Notes: a model not told the origin generated them from the sequence alone. Shown: positions 17,457 through 27,266, counted from the first letter of the stretch. The stretch is DNA of 64,000 bases from an uncultured Flavobacteriaceae bacterium (GCA_947504035.1 CANNGA010000001.1:310001-374000), one strand, 5' to 3'. A program made the numbers and translations.

Positions 17457-19106
17457 ATGAGAAAATATTTAATTCTAGTCATACTTGTAACCAGTATAAT
17501 ACATGCACAAGATAATGCCGTAGTTACCTTAGATGTTGGAACACCTTCAGCGAAGGCCTTTAAAATTGAAGGTAAAAATGTATGTGCTAATAAACGATTG
17601 AAAATAAAACACAATGCGCTTGTGCAATTTCAACTTAAAAATACAAATCCTTTTAAATATACTTATCAGTTAAATAGCAGTGTATTAGATTTGTTTAATG
17701 ATACGAAAGAAGATTTTGGTAATAGTTTAGAAAAAAAATTAAAACCTAAGACAATTGATGATACAAACGATGAAGAAGAAAATATAAATGTAGCACCTTT
17801 AGATTCGATTACTGAAGTTATTGAAAAAAGTAATATTACCACTATTGATATTGAAAACAAGCTGAATATTTTAGAAAAAGAACTTCAAAAAGAGAAAAAA
17901 CAAATTAATCTTTATAAATCTCAATTTAAATTTAGTGCTGATAATAAAGCATTTGTTGCCAATAGTACAATAAGAGGGAAACGTTTAAATACTATAAATT
18001 TTGATCTTTCAGAAGCATTCAGCAAACAAGAGCAATTAGTTGAAAATCTTAAACAACAAATTGCAAGTCAGAAAATTAAATTAGAAAAAAACAAAAAGAA
18101 GAAAGAAGTACTTTTTGCTGCTCAAAAAGTACTACATGAACGGTTAGAAACGTTCTTAAATGAAAGAAAAAGACTCGACGTTTTTAATGAAAAAAACATT
18201 TTAGAATATGGCATATTTCAAATAGAGTATTACACATCACAACAAAAAGACTTGCTAAAAATTATAAATAGGTATTTTGTTCAAATTAAATCAGAAGACT
18301 ATCTAGACCAACAAGATTTGAAAATTAAAAGAGCGGTATTTTTAGAAGACGCTAAAGCTATTACCAAATCAATAAATAATGAAAGTTATAAGTTAAAGGG
18401 TAAATTATCTCAAAAAAATGCTAAAATTTATAATGAAGAATTAGCAAGGACATATAGCCCTGTTCTTAAAACGATTAATGAAACTTTACATTCTTTATTT
18501 TCTGTAAAACTTGCTAACTACAGTTTTCCAATAGATCTTAATGGTAAAAATATAGATGCTTTAACACTAAACTTAAAACGAACCACAAAAGAAGAAGGAG
18601 ATGCAACTTCTGATGAAGCATCGTATAATCTTTGGGTGAAAGGAGGCTTTAAAATAGACATTAGCGCAGGGGTGTTTTTATCAACGATTAGAGATCGTGA
18701 TTATAACATATCTGAAAAAACTAACGATACAGGGACTTTTCAAGTGATTAACGAAACCATTTTAGGAGACGTTGACTATGGTTTTGGAAGTGTTGCAAAT
18801 TTATCTTACCGTACAGGTGGTTGGGTAAAACCTACATTTAGTTTTGGAGCGATGCTTACGAATGATCAAAAATTTCAGATTTTAGCAGGTGGCGGACTTG
18901 TTTTAGGGAAAATGGCACGTTTTGTACTGCATTATGGATTGTCTGTTGGCAGAGCAGAAACCTTACAAACACCATTTGTTGCCGACGGCACTACTGCTGT
19001 AGAAAATTTAACGAGCGACACCATCCCAACCGTAGAAAAATTACAATTAGGACACTTTTTTGGAATTACGTACAATTTGGGGAAGGTAAAATCTCAAGAA
19101 AAATAA
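17457..19106 (+). CDS. Secreted coiled-coil envelope protein with beta-rich C-terminus
   Basis: 549 residues from the ATG at 17457. A signal peptide ends near IIHAQ. Residues about 130-220 are Lys/Glu/Gln-rich and likely form a coiled coil (EKELQKEKKQINLYKSQ, KQQIASQKIKLEKNKKKKE). The C-terminal 170 residues read as alternating beta strands with aromatic and Gly residues (GGFKIDISAGVFLSTI, SYRTGGWVKPTFSFGAML, ARFVLHYGLSVG, GHFFGITYNLG), as in a small outer-membrane barrel or beta sandwich. No family recognised. It sits second in the protease/LytTR operon. Confidence 0.6.
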   Translation: MRKYLILVILVTSIIHAQDNAVVTLDVGTPSAKAFKIEGKNVCANKRLKIKHNALVQFQLKNTNPFKYTYQLNSSVLDLFNDTKEDFGNSLEKKLKPKTIDDTNDEEENINVAPLDSITEVIEKSNITTIDIENKLNILEKELQKEKKQINLYKSQFKFSADNKAFVANSTIRGKRLNTINFDLSEAFSKQEQLVENLKQQIASQKIKLEKNKKKKEVLFAAQKVLHERLETFLNERKRLDVFNEKNILEYGIFQIEYYTSQQKDLLKIINRYFVQIKSEDYLDQQDLKIKRAVFLEDAKAITKSINNESYKLKGKLSQKNAKIYNEELARTYSPVLKTINETLHSLFSVKLANYSFPIDLNGKNIDALTLNLKRTTKEEGDATSDEASYNLWVKGGFKIDISAGVFLSTIRDRDYNISEKTNDTGTFQVINETILGDVDYGFGSVANLSYRTGGWVKPTFSFGAMLTNDQKFQILAGGGLVLGKMARFVLHYGLSVGRAETLQTPFVADGTTAVENLTSDTIPTVEKLQLGHFFGITYNLGKVKSQEK

Positions 19107-19137
19107 TAGAGTTTCTAATTAATAAATTGATGTTAAA

Positions 19138-20103
19138 ATGAATTCTATTATTTTAAAAACAATTCAAGTATTATTTATTTTTCTCTTGTTTAGGTGTAAT
19201 AATTCAAAACATTTGAATTTTAAAGAAGAACATTTAAACGATTTTAAATTTAGGACTATAGATACAGTAGGTAATTTTTTGTTCATTTCTTTAGAAAAAA
19301 TAAATGACGGCAGAACATTTAATTATGAGAGTAGTAAAAAGGTTAACAAACCTCATACGGTAGAAATTCATGACAGTATTTATTATGTAGTGGAAGGAGA
19401 TCTATTAATGAGAAAAAACGAATATTATCAGTATAGAGCGCAATTAAGAGAAATAAAAGCATTTGATTCTGTGTACGGGATTAATAAATCAGGACCTAAA
19501 ATTAGAGGTTTTAGAATTGATGGAGATATTATAAAGCAGAGAGAGCATTCAAATATGAAATACGCTATTGATAAATCTTCTTTTGGTGAGAATTTGAAGG
19601 AGTATGATATTGTTAAGGACAATATGTATGAAGCATCTCGTAATTGGGAAGGTATATGTGATGTAAAGTTTATTCATCTACAACATTTAGATAGTATATT
19701 GGAAGGTCGATCTTTTCCCGAAGAATTAACTTTTGTAATAAGAAAAATAGCTAATGATAACGGCGTGGATTTAGCTTTTTCATTTTTGCCCTTACCCAGT
19801 TTACCAAAATATGAAAAAAATATTTTTATTACCTCTACATATTTTTCTGATACTACATACGACAAGGTAGGTGTGTTTAGGCATGAAATAGGACACACAT
19901 TGGGGTTTTTACATGAGCATGTCATGTCTTCCGATTTAGATTGTAAAGAGCCCTCTGTCTACAATATAATAAGATTTCCCCCTTATGATCAAAAATCTAT
20001 AATGCATTATTTTTGTAATGGCATAGGTGATAAAGAATTGAAGTTTACTTATTTAGATTCTTTAGGAGCCTTTAATTATTATCCAATTATAAATCAAAAT
20101 TAA
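19138..20103 (+). CDS. Astacin/metzincin-like zinc metalloprotease lipoprotein
   Basis: 321 residues. Lipoprotein signal with lipobox LLFRC (Cys20). The zinc site FRHEIGHTLGFLHEH has the metzincin form HExxHxxGxxHE near residues 251-261, and the Met-turn is QKSIMHYF about 40 residues on. S-I-M-H-Y is the astacin (M12A) version. It is probably anchored in the envelope and may cut a surface or extracellular protein. It starts 31 nt after the coiled-coil protein gene, and the next gene follows 2 nt after its stop. A target among the operon proteins, such as the TPR-LytTR sensor, is conceivable but not shown by the sequence. Confidence 0.75.
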   Translation: MNSIILKTIQVLFIFLLFRCNNSKHLNFKEEHLNDFKFRTIDTVGNFLFISLEKINDGRTFNYESSKKVNKPHTVEIHDSIYYVVEGDLLMRKNEYYQYRAQLREIKAFDSVYGINKSGPKIRGFRIDGDIIKQREHSNMKYAIDKSSFGENLKEYDIVKDNMYEASRNWEGICDVKFIHLQHLDSILEGRSFPEELTFVIRKIANDNGVDLAFSFLPLPSLPKYEKNIFITSTYFSDTTYDKVGVFRHEIGHTLGFLHEHVMSSDLDCKEPSVYNIIRFPPYDQKSIMHYFCNGIGDKELKFTYLDSLGAFNYYPIINQN

Positions 20104-20105
20104 AT

Positions 20106-20798
20106 ATGAAAGCAAAAAAACAAACTTTTAAAATAGCACTTATAATTATAATTATTATGGGGATGACATCTTGTTGCAAAAGAATTAATGAGGCAAAGAC
20201 GTGTTCGAAAAGGAGTGTTTTTCCTAATTACTCTAATTTAGGGAAATCGATACTCTATTACAATATAGAAGATCACTGCAGTTTTCAAACTTTAGTTTTT
20301 CAACCCTGCTTTGCAGACAAAACCAAGTTTGGAGAGGATATTCCTTCTGAAAATCATAACGCATATTCTATTTTAGGTAGATTTAATGGGAAAAGCGTAA
20401 GTGATTCGGTTTATCAGGTTGATTCATTAGAAGTAAAACATTTTTTCTTAGATTTAGATGATGAAATAAATGGAGTTCCTGTTAGGAATTATAAAATTGG
20501 CAAGGTACAACTGTTAAACACAAGCCATGATAAAGAAATAAAAATTGTTTTCGATTTGATAAAGGGAGATAGGCCTACCGAGGACGATAGTTTAGACTAT
20601 ACTTATGGCAGGAATACCCTTGAAAAACCATTTTTTATACATGAAGATGCAACAATAAACTTTTATGTTAGAGATGCTACAAGGACAAGTGTTTTGGAAT
20701 TTATGGGATGTGCGAGTATCTCGCCAGAAGATGCTGGAATTGCTATTGGAGGCGGTTACGAATGTAATGGGAGACCAGCTTATCGAGGCGGACGTTAA
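20106..20798 (+). CDS. Cys-rich hypothetical lipoprotein
   Basis: 230 residues. A hydrophobic N-terminus with lipobox MTSC (Cys23, followed by another Cys) marks a lipoprotein. Four further Cys residues are spread through the mature part (KTCSKR, DHCSFQ, QPCFAD, GYECNG), so disulfides are likely. I recognise no family. It starts 2 nt after the protease gene and overlaps the start of the LytTR regulator gene, so the three are translationally linked. It could be the protease substrate, an inhibitor, or the sensed ligand; nothing in the sequence decides this. Confidence 0.6.
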   Translation: MKAKKQTFKIALIIIIIMGMTSCCKRINEAKTCSKRSVFPNYSNLGKSILYYNIEDHCSFQTLVFQPCFADKTKFGEDIPSENHNAYSILGRFNGKSVSDSVYQVDSLEVKHFFLDLDDEINGVPVRNYKIGKVQLLNTSHDKEIKIVFDLIKGDRPTEDDSLDYTYGRNTLEKPFFIHEDATINFYVRDATRTSVLEFMGCASISPEDAGIAIGGGYECNGRPAYRGGR

Positions 20799-22344
20799 AT
20801 CAGCCAAGCTAAGGGAAGTCGTAATAATTTTGATTTTAGGTTTTTATAGTTTTGCTATTAGCAGCCAAAACTATATAGATAGTGCTTTTGTTGCTTTAAG
20901 GTGTTATGACGTTAAAGTTGCTTCATTAATGACTAATAAGGTTAAAAATATTCAAATTAAATCATTATTCGAAAATTATATAACATATATCGAAAAAGGT
21001 AAATTACTTCCCTTAAATATAGAAGCCACTTTAGAAACGACTTATTATAAAAGAAAACAAGTTGTTTTGAAACTTCTTAAGACAGATTACATGTCTCTAG
21101 AAAAGGATTTTAGTAAAAACGAAATTATATCTGAGCAGTATTTTTCACTTCTAAAATCTGCAAAACAACTAAAGGACACAATGCTTATTTCAGAAATATT
21201 GTTTAAGGCAAATATGCATGTGCTTTATGCTTGTAGAGATATAAAAAGTACCAGATTTTTTTTAAAAGAATATGAGAATTATTCAAGAATGTCCCTAGTA
21301 GATAAACACTGGTATAACTATATTTTGATAGGATATAAGTTTATGTATTTAGAACAAAATTTTAGTGCTTCAGATATTAAAAGTATGGAAGCTCTTTTTA
21401 AAAAGGGATATTCTAATATTATCTTAGAAAGTTGCCCTATGCTTAAAGCTCAGTTTCATCAACTTTATGGCATTTATTTGTCTCACTGGCTTAAAGACTA
21501 TAAAAAAGCAAATCTATACAATACCAAAGCCCTCGAAATTTACAAGACAATTCCATATTGGTATGCTCAAAAAGGCATCAAAGGTTTAGAATTTAATAGG
21601 CATGTGAATTTGTATAAAAATGGAGATTACGAGAAAGCGATTCCGTTTTTTAAAAAAGACTTAAAGCGCGATAAGGAACCGCTTATGGTTATGTACACCT
21701 ACGAATGGCTGTACAAGTGCTACGAAGAGCTGCATGAAAGCGATAGCGCCTTATTTTATTTAAAACGCATGCATGAGGTTAAAGCGCAGTTAGACCAAAA
21801 AGCTCATGCTAGAGAAATTTTAAAAATAGAAGCAACTTATAATTACGAGGATAAAGTGAAAGCATTAGAGCAAACATCAAAACAAGTAGCAACTCTAGAG
21901 TCGCGGTTATTTACTATGTTACCTATTTTTGGGGTGGTTTCTCTATTGTTTATTGTATCCTTTTATTTGTATAAGCGTTATAAGAAGAAAAGTGCTGCTT
22001 TAGAAGAAGAACAGTCTGAGACACTTCAAAAAATAGATGAATTAAAAAGTATTGTCATTAAAAACCATATTATTTTAAAAGACAAAACCAAGGTGTATAT
22101 CTCTGATTTGGTTTACATAAAATCGGAAGACCATTACCTTAACGTCTATACAAGCAATGGAAAAAGCCATTTGGTACGTGGTAAACTAAGTGCTATTAAG
22201 GAGGAATTACCACCAAATTTTATACGCTGTCACAGATCGTTTATAGTGAATGCCAATTTTGTAAAACAAGTACACCCAACAAAATTAGAGCTAATAGATA
22301 AGTCTCAAATTCCTTTGTCACGTAGTTATAAAGATAAATTTTGA
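20767..22344 (+). CDS. Membrane-anchored TPR-LytTR transcriptional regulator
   Basis: About 525 residues from the ATG at 20767, which overlaps the upstream gene by 32 nt; a TTG at 20830 is the alternative. A hydrophobic N-terminal segment (VVIILILGFYSFAIS) is followed by helical TPR-like repeats (about 90-350), one transmembrane helix (about 381-403), a short coiled coil, and a C-terminal LytTR DNA-binding domain (about 432-525: VYISDLVYIKSEDHYLNVY, FIRCHRSFIVNANFV). This layout, a periplasmic TPR sensor joined across the membrane to LytTR, suggests a one-component regulator that may control its own operon. It is the last gene of the accessory operon; tadA follows 13 nt later. Confidence 0.75.
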   Translation: MGDQLIEADVKSAKLREVVIILILGFYSFAISSQNYIDSAFVALRCYDVKVASLMTNKVKNIQIKSLFENYITYIEKGKLLPLNIEATLETTYYKRKQVVLKLLKTDYMSLEKDFSKNEIISEQYFSLLKSAKQLKDTMLISEILFKANMHVLYACRDIKSTRFFLKEYENYSRMSLVDKHWYNYILIGYKFMYLEQNFSASDIKSMEALFKKGYSNIILESCPMLKAQFHQLYGIYLSHWLKDYKKANLYNTKALEIYKTIPYWYAQKGIKGLEFNRHVNLYKNGDYEKAIPFFKKDLKRDKEPLMVMYTYEWLYKCYEELHESDSALFYLKRMHEVKAQLDQKAHAREILKIEATYNYEDKVKALEQTSKQVATLESRLFTMLPIFGVVSLLFIVSFYLYKRYKKKSAALEEEQSETLQKIDELKSIVIKNHIILKDKTKVYISDLVYIKSEDHYLNVYTSNGKSHLVRGKLSAIKEELPPNFIRCHRSFIVNANFVKQVHPTKLELIDKSQIPLSRSYKDKF

Positions 22345-22357
22345 TAGCTTTGCGGGT

Positions 22358-22807
22358 ATGATAGACCCATTTGATGATACTTACTTTATGAAAAAAGCCT
22401 TGCAAGAGGCAGAAATAGCGTTTGAAAAAGGTGAAATTCCTGTTGGTGCTGTTATTGTAGTCGATAATACCATTATAGCAAGAGGCCATAATCTCACCGA
22501 AACCTTAACCGATGTTACTGCACATGCCGAAATGCAAGCGATAACCGCTGCAGCCAATTACCTTGGGGGGAAGTATTTAAAAAAATGCACCTTATATGTC
22601 ACTTTAGAGCCTTGCCAAATGTGCGCAGGGGCTTTGTATTGGAGTCAAATATCTCATGTTGTTTACGGCGCACGCGACCTAGAACGGGGCTGTATTGCAT
22701 TGCAAACAAAATTACACCCTAAAACGACGCTAAAAGGTGGTATACTTGAAGAAGAAGCCAGTCGTTTGTTAAAACGTTTTTTTATAGAAAAGCGTAATTT
22801 AAGTTAA
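22358..22807 (+). CDS. tadA: tRNA(adenine34) deaminase
   Basis: 149 residues, full length. It converts A34 to inosine in tRNA-Arg(ACG). Zinc and catalytic residues are H56-A-E58 in TAHAEMQA and C86/C89 in LEPCQMCAGAL. It starts 13 nt after the LytTR gene and is probably read through from that operon. Its TAA stop overlaps the stop of the opposite gene on a shared TTAA at 22804-22807. Confidence 0.93.
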   Translation: MIDPFDDTYFMKKALQEAEIAFEKGEIPVGAVIVVDNTIIARGHNLTETLTDVTAHAEMQAITAAANYLGGKYLKKCTLYVTLEPCQMCAGALYWSQISHVVYGARDLERGCIALQTKLHPKTTLKGGILEEEASRLLKRFFIEKRNLS

Positions 22808-23040
22808 CGCTTCGAGGCGTTTTGATTCTCGCGCATTTTATCTAAGTTTTCTTTGGTAAGCATATAGTCTTTCAGGTCTCTATCTTTCCAGCGGTAATAC
22901 GCAAATAGGGGAAAGGCGATTAGAAAGAGTAGTGCAACGCCAGAGCCTATGAATTTTTGAGGTATTTCATTGGCGAATAAGAACCCATATGCGATTAATC
23001 CTCCTGCAATTAAAAACAATACGATAATAAGATACTTCAT
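22804..23040 (-). CDS. Small two-helix membrane protein
   Basis: 78 residues with two transmembrane helices (about 2-22 and 32-50) and a charged C-terminal tail (RWKDRDLKDYMLTKENLDKM). No family name can be given. A perfect -7 element TAGCTTTG lies at 23058-23065 on the minus strand, 17 nt before the ATG. It is convergent with tadA and shares stop-codon bases with it. Confidence 0.65.
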   Translation of the reverse strand: MKYLIIVLFLIAGGLIAYGFLFANEIPQKFIGSGVALLFLIAFPLFAYYRWKDRDLKDYMLTKENLDKMRENQNASKR

Positions 23041-23127
23041 ACTATAAATCTTAAACGCAAAGCTACGAAGAAATAATTGAGTTTTAACCCCGATTTAACC
23101 TCATAGATAGTGTAGGTATAAAGCGGG

Positions 23128-23556
23128 TTAAATGCCTAAATGTGGCAAGTGTTTTACCTTATGATAGGTTAAGCCTGCTTTAATACAGTATTTTAAGATT
23201 GTTACAGGAAGCTCATCTTTAATATCGAATACGATGGCACGATTACCTTCAAAATTCAATTCGTGGTTAAATCGTATTTTGAATGTGGGGATAAGTTTGC
23301 TGGTACATTGGAAATACATCGCATACAAATTGGGCTGTTTCGATTTACAATTAATTCTAATGGTACTTCCAATAGGAGATATATAACTAGGCTCTCCCCA
23401 TTTTAAGGTTTCCTCTAAGGATGTAACCGCATCTATTTCTTGTGCGGTTTCAATAATTAAAGCCCTTAGGGCTAATAGTTTTTCTTTTATAGGGGCTTGA
23501 TACCGTTTAAAAATAGTGGCAACTTCTGGATTTTCGTGTACTACTAAGGCTGTCAT
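23128..23556 (-). CDS. DUF1801 (YdhG-like) domain protein
   Basis: 142 residues. The central part (EETLKWGEPSYISPIGSTIR, then LYAMYFQCTSK and FEGNRAIVFDIKDELP) fits the DUF1801 fold, related to frataxin-like YdhG proteins. Soluble, no signal peptide. Function unknown in Bacteroidota. It lies between the small membrane protein and the CLC gene on the same strand; the gap to CLC is 30 nt, so cotranscription is possible. Confidence 0.7.
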   Translation of the reverse strand: MTALVVHENPEVATIFKRYQAPIKEKLLALRALIIETAQEIDAVTSLEETLKWGEPSYISPIGSTIRINCKSKQPNLYAMYFQCTSKLIPTFKIRFNHELNFEGNRAIVFDIKDELPVTILKYCIKAGLTYHKVKHLPHLGI

Positions 23557-23586
23557 TTTGAAATACAGGTTTGCTTCATTTTTATG

Positions 23587-25368
23587 TTAGTGTGTCACAT
23601 TAATCAATTGGCGTCTGTAAGCCGTTAGTAATTTCGATTTAGAGATGTATCCATAATACTTGCCGTTTTTTAGAACTGGTAAATTCCAAGCACCACTGGT
23701 TTTAAATTTATCCATTATAGTGCTCATGGTATCTTTTTCATATGTAATGAGCCCCGCGCTAGCATTCATTAAGCTTTCTACATCTACTTTATCATAAAGT
23801 TCTGTATTAAACATGAGGTGTCTTATGTCGTCTAGGCGTAGTACGCCTAAAAACTCGTTAGTTGCGTTAACTACAGGAAAATGATTTCTAGACGATTTGG
23901 CTACGGCATTTTTTAAAACGTCTCCTAGCTTCATTTCGGGGTTTAGAATGACGAAATTAGTTTCAATAACCTTATCTATTTCTAACATCATAAGCACGTT
24001 TTTATCCTTATCGTAAGTAATAAGTTCACCACGTTTGGCCAATTTTAAGGTGTAAATAGAGTGCGGGACATAATATTTGGTAATGGCAAAGGATATGGCC
24101 GATACTAGCATTAAAGGCACAAACAGTTCGTAACCTCCTGTTATTTCTGCAATTAAGAAAATGGCGGTTAATGGGGCATGTAAAACACCTGCCATTAGCC
24201 CTGTCATCCCAATTAACGTAAAATTAGATTCTGAGACTTGAAAATGCAGTCCCATATGGTTAATAATTTTAGCAAATGCATTTCCTAAGGCACTTCCCAT
24301 TACAAGGGTTGGAATAAATACACCGCCTACGCCACCAGCACCAAAAGTTGTGGTCATCGCAATGGCTTTAAAAACTGTAATGCCCAATAAAAGTCCTATA
24401 ACAATCCAAATATTCTCTAAATCTAAATCGAAAGGTGTACGCCCTATAGCAGCGATATGGTCTCCTTTAAGCAAATTGTTCATGATACCATAACCTTCAC
24501 CATATAGGGGAGGGACGATATAGAGCATGGTACCGATAGCGAGTCCCCCTATTAATAGACGTTTGGCCCTGCTGTTAAATGTTTTAAAATAGTTGGTAAT
24601 TCCAAAGAATACTTTAGAGTAGTATACAGATATAAAACCAGTCGCCACAGCAAGTAGAGCATAGAAACCTATATCTTCTATTTGAAAGGTGTCTGTTAAT
24701 TTAAAACGGAGTAAGACATCTGTACCAAGAAAGAAATAAGACGTTAGTATTGCAGCAACAGAAGCGAGTAGGAGAGGAATTAATGCACCAAAGGCAATGT
24801 CTAAACTAAATATTTCTATAGCAAATACAATGGCTGCTATAGGGGCCTTAAACATAGAAGCCATAGCACCAGTAGCAGCACAAGCAATAAGTAACAGGCG
24901 CGTTTTGGTGTTCATATGAAATAAACGTGCAGCGTTAGAGCCTAGCGCAGCTCCTACACTCACAGCAGGCCCTTGTAACCCTACAGACCCCCCAAAGCCT
25001 ACAGTTAAAGGCGCCGTAATTAGAGCAGCGTAAATGTTATAACGGGGTATGATGCCGTTAAGTTTGGAAACGGCATGTAGTGTTGTAGAAATGCCGTGCC
25101 CAATATGTTTTTTTAAAAAAGTTTGTTTTATAATGTAGACCAATAGCAATCCAATAATAGGGAGTATGAAGTATAATGAACTTTGATAGTCTTTAAAGAT
25201 GTAAAGGTTAAAAAAGTAGCGTATGGAGTGGGTTAGATTTTTTAGGATAACCGTCCCTATTCCTGCTAAAAAGCCCACAAGAACGCTAAGTATGTATATA
25301 AATTGTTGTTCGGAAATATGTTTGTATTTCCAAATTAAAAAATTGCGTAAAACACCTTTAAAACTCAT
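23587..25368 (-). CDS. CLC-family chloride channel/transporter with C-terminal CBS domains
   Basis: 593 residues: a CLC membrane domain (about 20-430) and two CBS domains (about 445-585: MKLGDVLKNAVAKSSRNHFP, GVLRLDDIRHLMF, DTMSTIMDKF). CLC landmarks are GFGGSVGLQGPAVSVGAALG and GGVGGVFIPTLVMGSALG. The gating glutamate of the GxEGP motif is replaced by Gln132 (codon CAA). The proton-side position after FAIE is Ile rather than Glu. Both changes suggest passive or uncoupled anion flow instead of chloride/proton exchange. This rests on family knowledge (the E148Q mutant of the E. coli protein) and needs an alignment. Confidence 0.88.
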   Translation of the reverse strand: MSFKGVLRNFLIWKYKHISEQQFIYILSVLVGFLAGIGTVILKNLTHSIRYFFNLYIFKDYQSSLYFILPIIGLLLVYIIKQTFLKKHIGHGISTTLHAVSKLNGIIPRYNIYAALITAPLTVGFGGSVGLQGPAVSVGAALGSNAARLFHMNTKTRLLLIACAATGAMASMFKAPIAAIVFAIEIFSLDIAFGALIPLLLASVAAILTSYFFLGTDVLLRFKLTDTFQIEDIGFYALLAVATGFISVYYSKVFFGITNYFKTFNSRAKRLLIGGLAIGTMLYIVPPLYGEGYGIMNNLLKGDHIAAIGRTPFDLDLENIWIVIGLLLGITVFKAIAMTTTFGAGGVGGVFIPTLVMGSALGNAFAKIINHMGLHFQVSESNFTLIGMTGLMAGVLHAPLTAIFLIAEITGGYELFVPLMLVSAISFAITKYYVPHSIYTLKLAKRGELITYDKDKNVLMMLEIDKVIETNFVILNPEMKLGDVLKNAVAKSSRNHFPVVNATNEFLGVLRLDDIRHLMFNTELYDKVDVESLMNASAGLITYEKDTMSTIMDKFKTSGAWNLPVLKNGKYYGYISKSKLLTAYRRQLINVTH

Positions 25369-25429
25369 GTGCGTTCTTGGGTTTTAGGATAAGGCTAGAA
25401 TAAGACATCGGTGCTTTTATAAAATTAAT

Positions 25430-25458
25430 AAAAAATCCCGCGCGAGCAGGATTTTTTT
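25430..25458 (-). terminator. Terminator of aspS
   Basis: Hairpin AAAAATCC-C-GC facing GC-A-GGATTTTTTTT, starting 5 nt past the aspS stop codon, with a strong T/A run. One C-A mismatch in the stem. Confidence 0.7.
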
Positions 25459-25462
25459 TGTT

Positions 25463-27217
25463 TTATGATTTTACATTAAGTTTTAAACTTAACTCCTCTA
25501 ATTGCGCATCGTCTATTGGCGCAGGCGCATCGATCATGACATCGCGTCCAGAGTTGTTTTTCGGAAACGCTATAAAGTCGCGTATGGTTTCTTGCCCGCC
25601 TAAAATGGCAACCAAACGGTCTAAGCCAAAAGCCAAACCACCATGTGGTGGTGCACCGTATTGAAAAGCATCCATAAGGAATCCAAATTGCGCTTTGGCT
25701 TCTTCTGGAGTAAAGCCTAAATAATCGAACATTAGGGCTTGTGTTGCTTTGTCGTGTATTCTAATAGAACCACCGCCTATTTCGTTACCATTAAGTACTA
25801 AATCGTAAGCATTTGCTTTTACAACGCCTGGGTCTGTCTTTAATAATTCGAGTTGCCCTGGTTTTGGAGCTGTAAATGGATGGTGCATGGCATGGTAACG
25901 TTCGGTGTCTTCGTCCCATTCTAATAATGGAAAATCCATGACCCAAAGTGGTGCAAATTCGTCGGGTTTACGTAATTCTAAACGCTCAGCCAGTTCCATA
26001 CGTAAAGCACTTAATTGTGCACGTACTTTATTCGTGTCTCCAGAAAGTACGCAAATAAGGTCTCCTGGTTTGGCGCCAGTAACGTCTGCCCATTTTGCCA
26101 AATCGTCTTGGTTGTAAAATTTGTCTACAGAAGATTTATAAGAACCATCTTCGTTGCAACGGCAATACACCATTCCTAAAGCCCCTACTTGCGGGCGTTT
26201 TACCCAAGAAATAAGTTTGTCGATGTCTTTTCGGGTATAGGTGTTACCACCAGGCACAGCGATACCTACAACAAGTTCTGCAGAATTAAAGACTTTGAAG
26301 TCTTTATGTTGCGCGACTGCATTTAATTCACCAAATGCCATCCCAAAACGAATATCTGGTTTGTCATTGCCATAAAGGCGCATGGCATCATCGTAAAGCA
26401 TGCGTGGAAACTTTTCAATCTCTACACCATTTATTTCTTTTAGAAGGTGGCGGGTAAGGCCTTCAAAAGCATTTAGAATATCTTCTTGCTCGATAAATGC
26501 CATTTCACAGTCTATTTGTGTGAACTCTGGTTGTCTATCGGCACGTAAATCTTCATCTCTAAAGCATTTTACAATTTGAAAATACTTATCCATACCGCCT
26601 ACCATCAATAGTTGTTTGAAGGTTTGAGGCGATTGTGGCAAGGCATAAAACTGACCTTCATTCATTCTAGAAGGGACCACGAAATCTCTAGCACCTTCTG
26701 GTGTAGATTTGATGAGATAAGGGGTTTCAACTTCAATAAACCCATCTTTAGATAAATAGTTGCGAACTTCTTGCGTTACTTTATGTCTAAAAATAAGGCT
26801 TTCTTTAACCGGATTACGGCGTATGTCTAGATAGCGGTATTTCATTCTTAAATCTTCGCCGCCATCGGTTTGGTCTTCTATTGTAAAAGGAGGTGTTTGA
26901 GCTTCGTTAAGAATAGTGAGTTCAGACACTAAAATTTCAATGTCTCCAGTGGCCATGGCGTTATTTTTAGATTCGCGTTCTATAACCGTTCCTTTAATTT
27001 GGATGACAAACTCTCTGCCTAATTTTTGAGAACGTTCTAAGAGTGCTGCTTCAGAGCGTTCTTGATCAAACACCAGTTGGGTTAAACCGTAGCGGTCTCT
27101 AAGAACAACCCAATTAATGGCGCCTAAATCTTTGATGCGTTGCACCCAACCTGAAAGTGTAACTTCTGTATTGATATGAGCAGCTCTTAATTCGCCGCAA
27201 TTATGACTTCTGTACAT
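25463..27217 (-). CDS. aspS: Aspartyl-tRNA synthetase
   Basis: 584 residues from the ATG at 27217 ([14 protein letters not shown]), the normal start of the bacterial enzyme; the frame is open 12 codons further up. N-terminal OB-fold anticodon-binding domain ([20 protein letters not shown]), class II motif 2 ([18 protein letters not shown]), the bacterial GAD insert, and motif 3 ([19 protein letters not shown]). It charges tRNA-Asp in the cytoplasm. A perfect promoter sits about 20 nt before the start codon. Confidence 0.96.
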   Translation of the reverse strand: MYRSHNCGELRAAHINTEVTLSGWVQRIKDLGAINWVVLRDRYGLTQLVFDQERSEAALLERSQKLGREFVIQIKGTVIERESKNNAMATGDIEILVSELTILNEAQTPPFTIEDQTDGGEDLRMKYRYLDIRRNPVKESLIFRHKVTQEVRNYLSKDGFIEVETPYLIKSTPEGARDFVVPSRMNEGQFYALPQSPQTFKQLLMVGGMDKYFQIVKCFRDEDLRADRQPEFTQIDCEMAFIEQEDILNAFEGLTRHLLKEINGVEIEKFPRMLYDDAMRLYGNDKPDIRFGMAFGELNAVAQHKDFKVFNSAELVVGIAVPGGNTYTRKDIDKLISWVKRPQVGALGMVYCRCNEDGSYKSSVDKFYNQDDLAKWADVTGAKPGDLICVLSGDTNKVRAQLSALRMELAERLELRKPDEFAPLWVMDFPLLEWDEDTERYHAMHHPFTAPKPGQLELLKTDPGVVKANAYDLVLNGNEIGGGSIRIHDKATQALMFDYLGFTPEEAKAQFGFLMDAFQYGAPPHGGLAFGLDRLVAILGGQETIRDFIAFPKNNSGRDVMIDAPAPIDDAQLEELSLKLNVKS

Positions 27218-27235
27218 TGTAAAAAAATTGAGCCA

Positions 27236-27266
27236 CAAATTTACATAAGACAAACCATCATTGCAA
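27236..27266 (-). promoter_or_regulatory. Promoter of aspS
   Basis: On the minus strand TTG (27264-27266), a 20-nt spacer and TAAATTTG (27236-27243) match the Bacteroidota consensus exactly. The ATG at 27217 gives a leader of about 12 nt. Confidence 0.6.
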
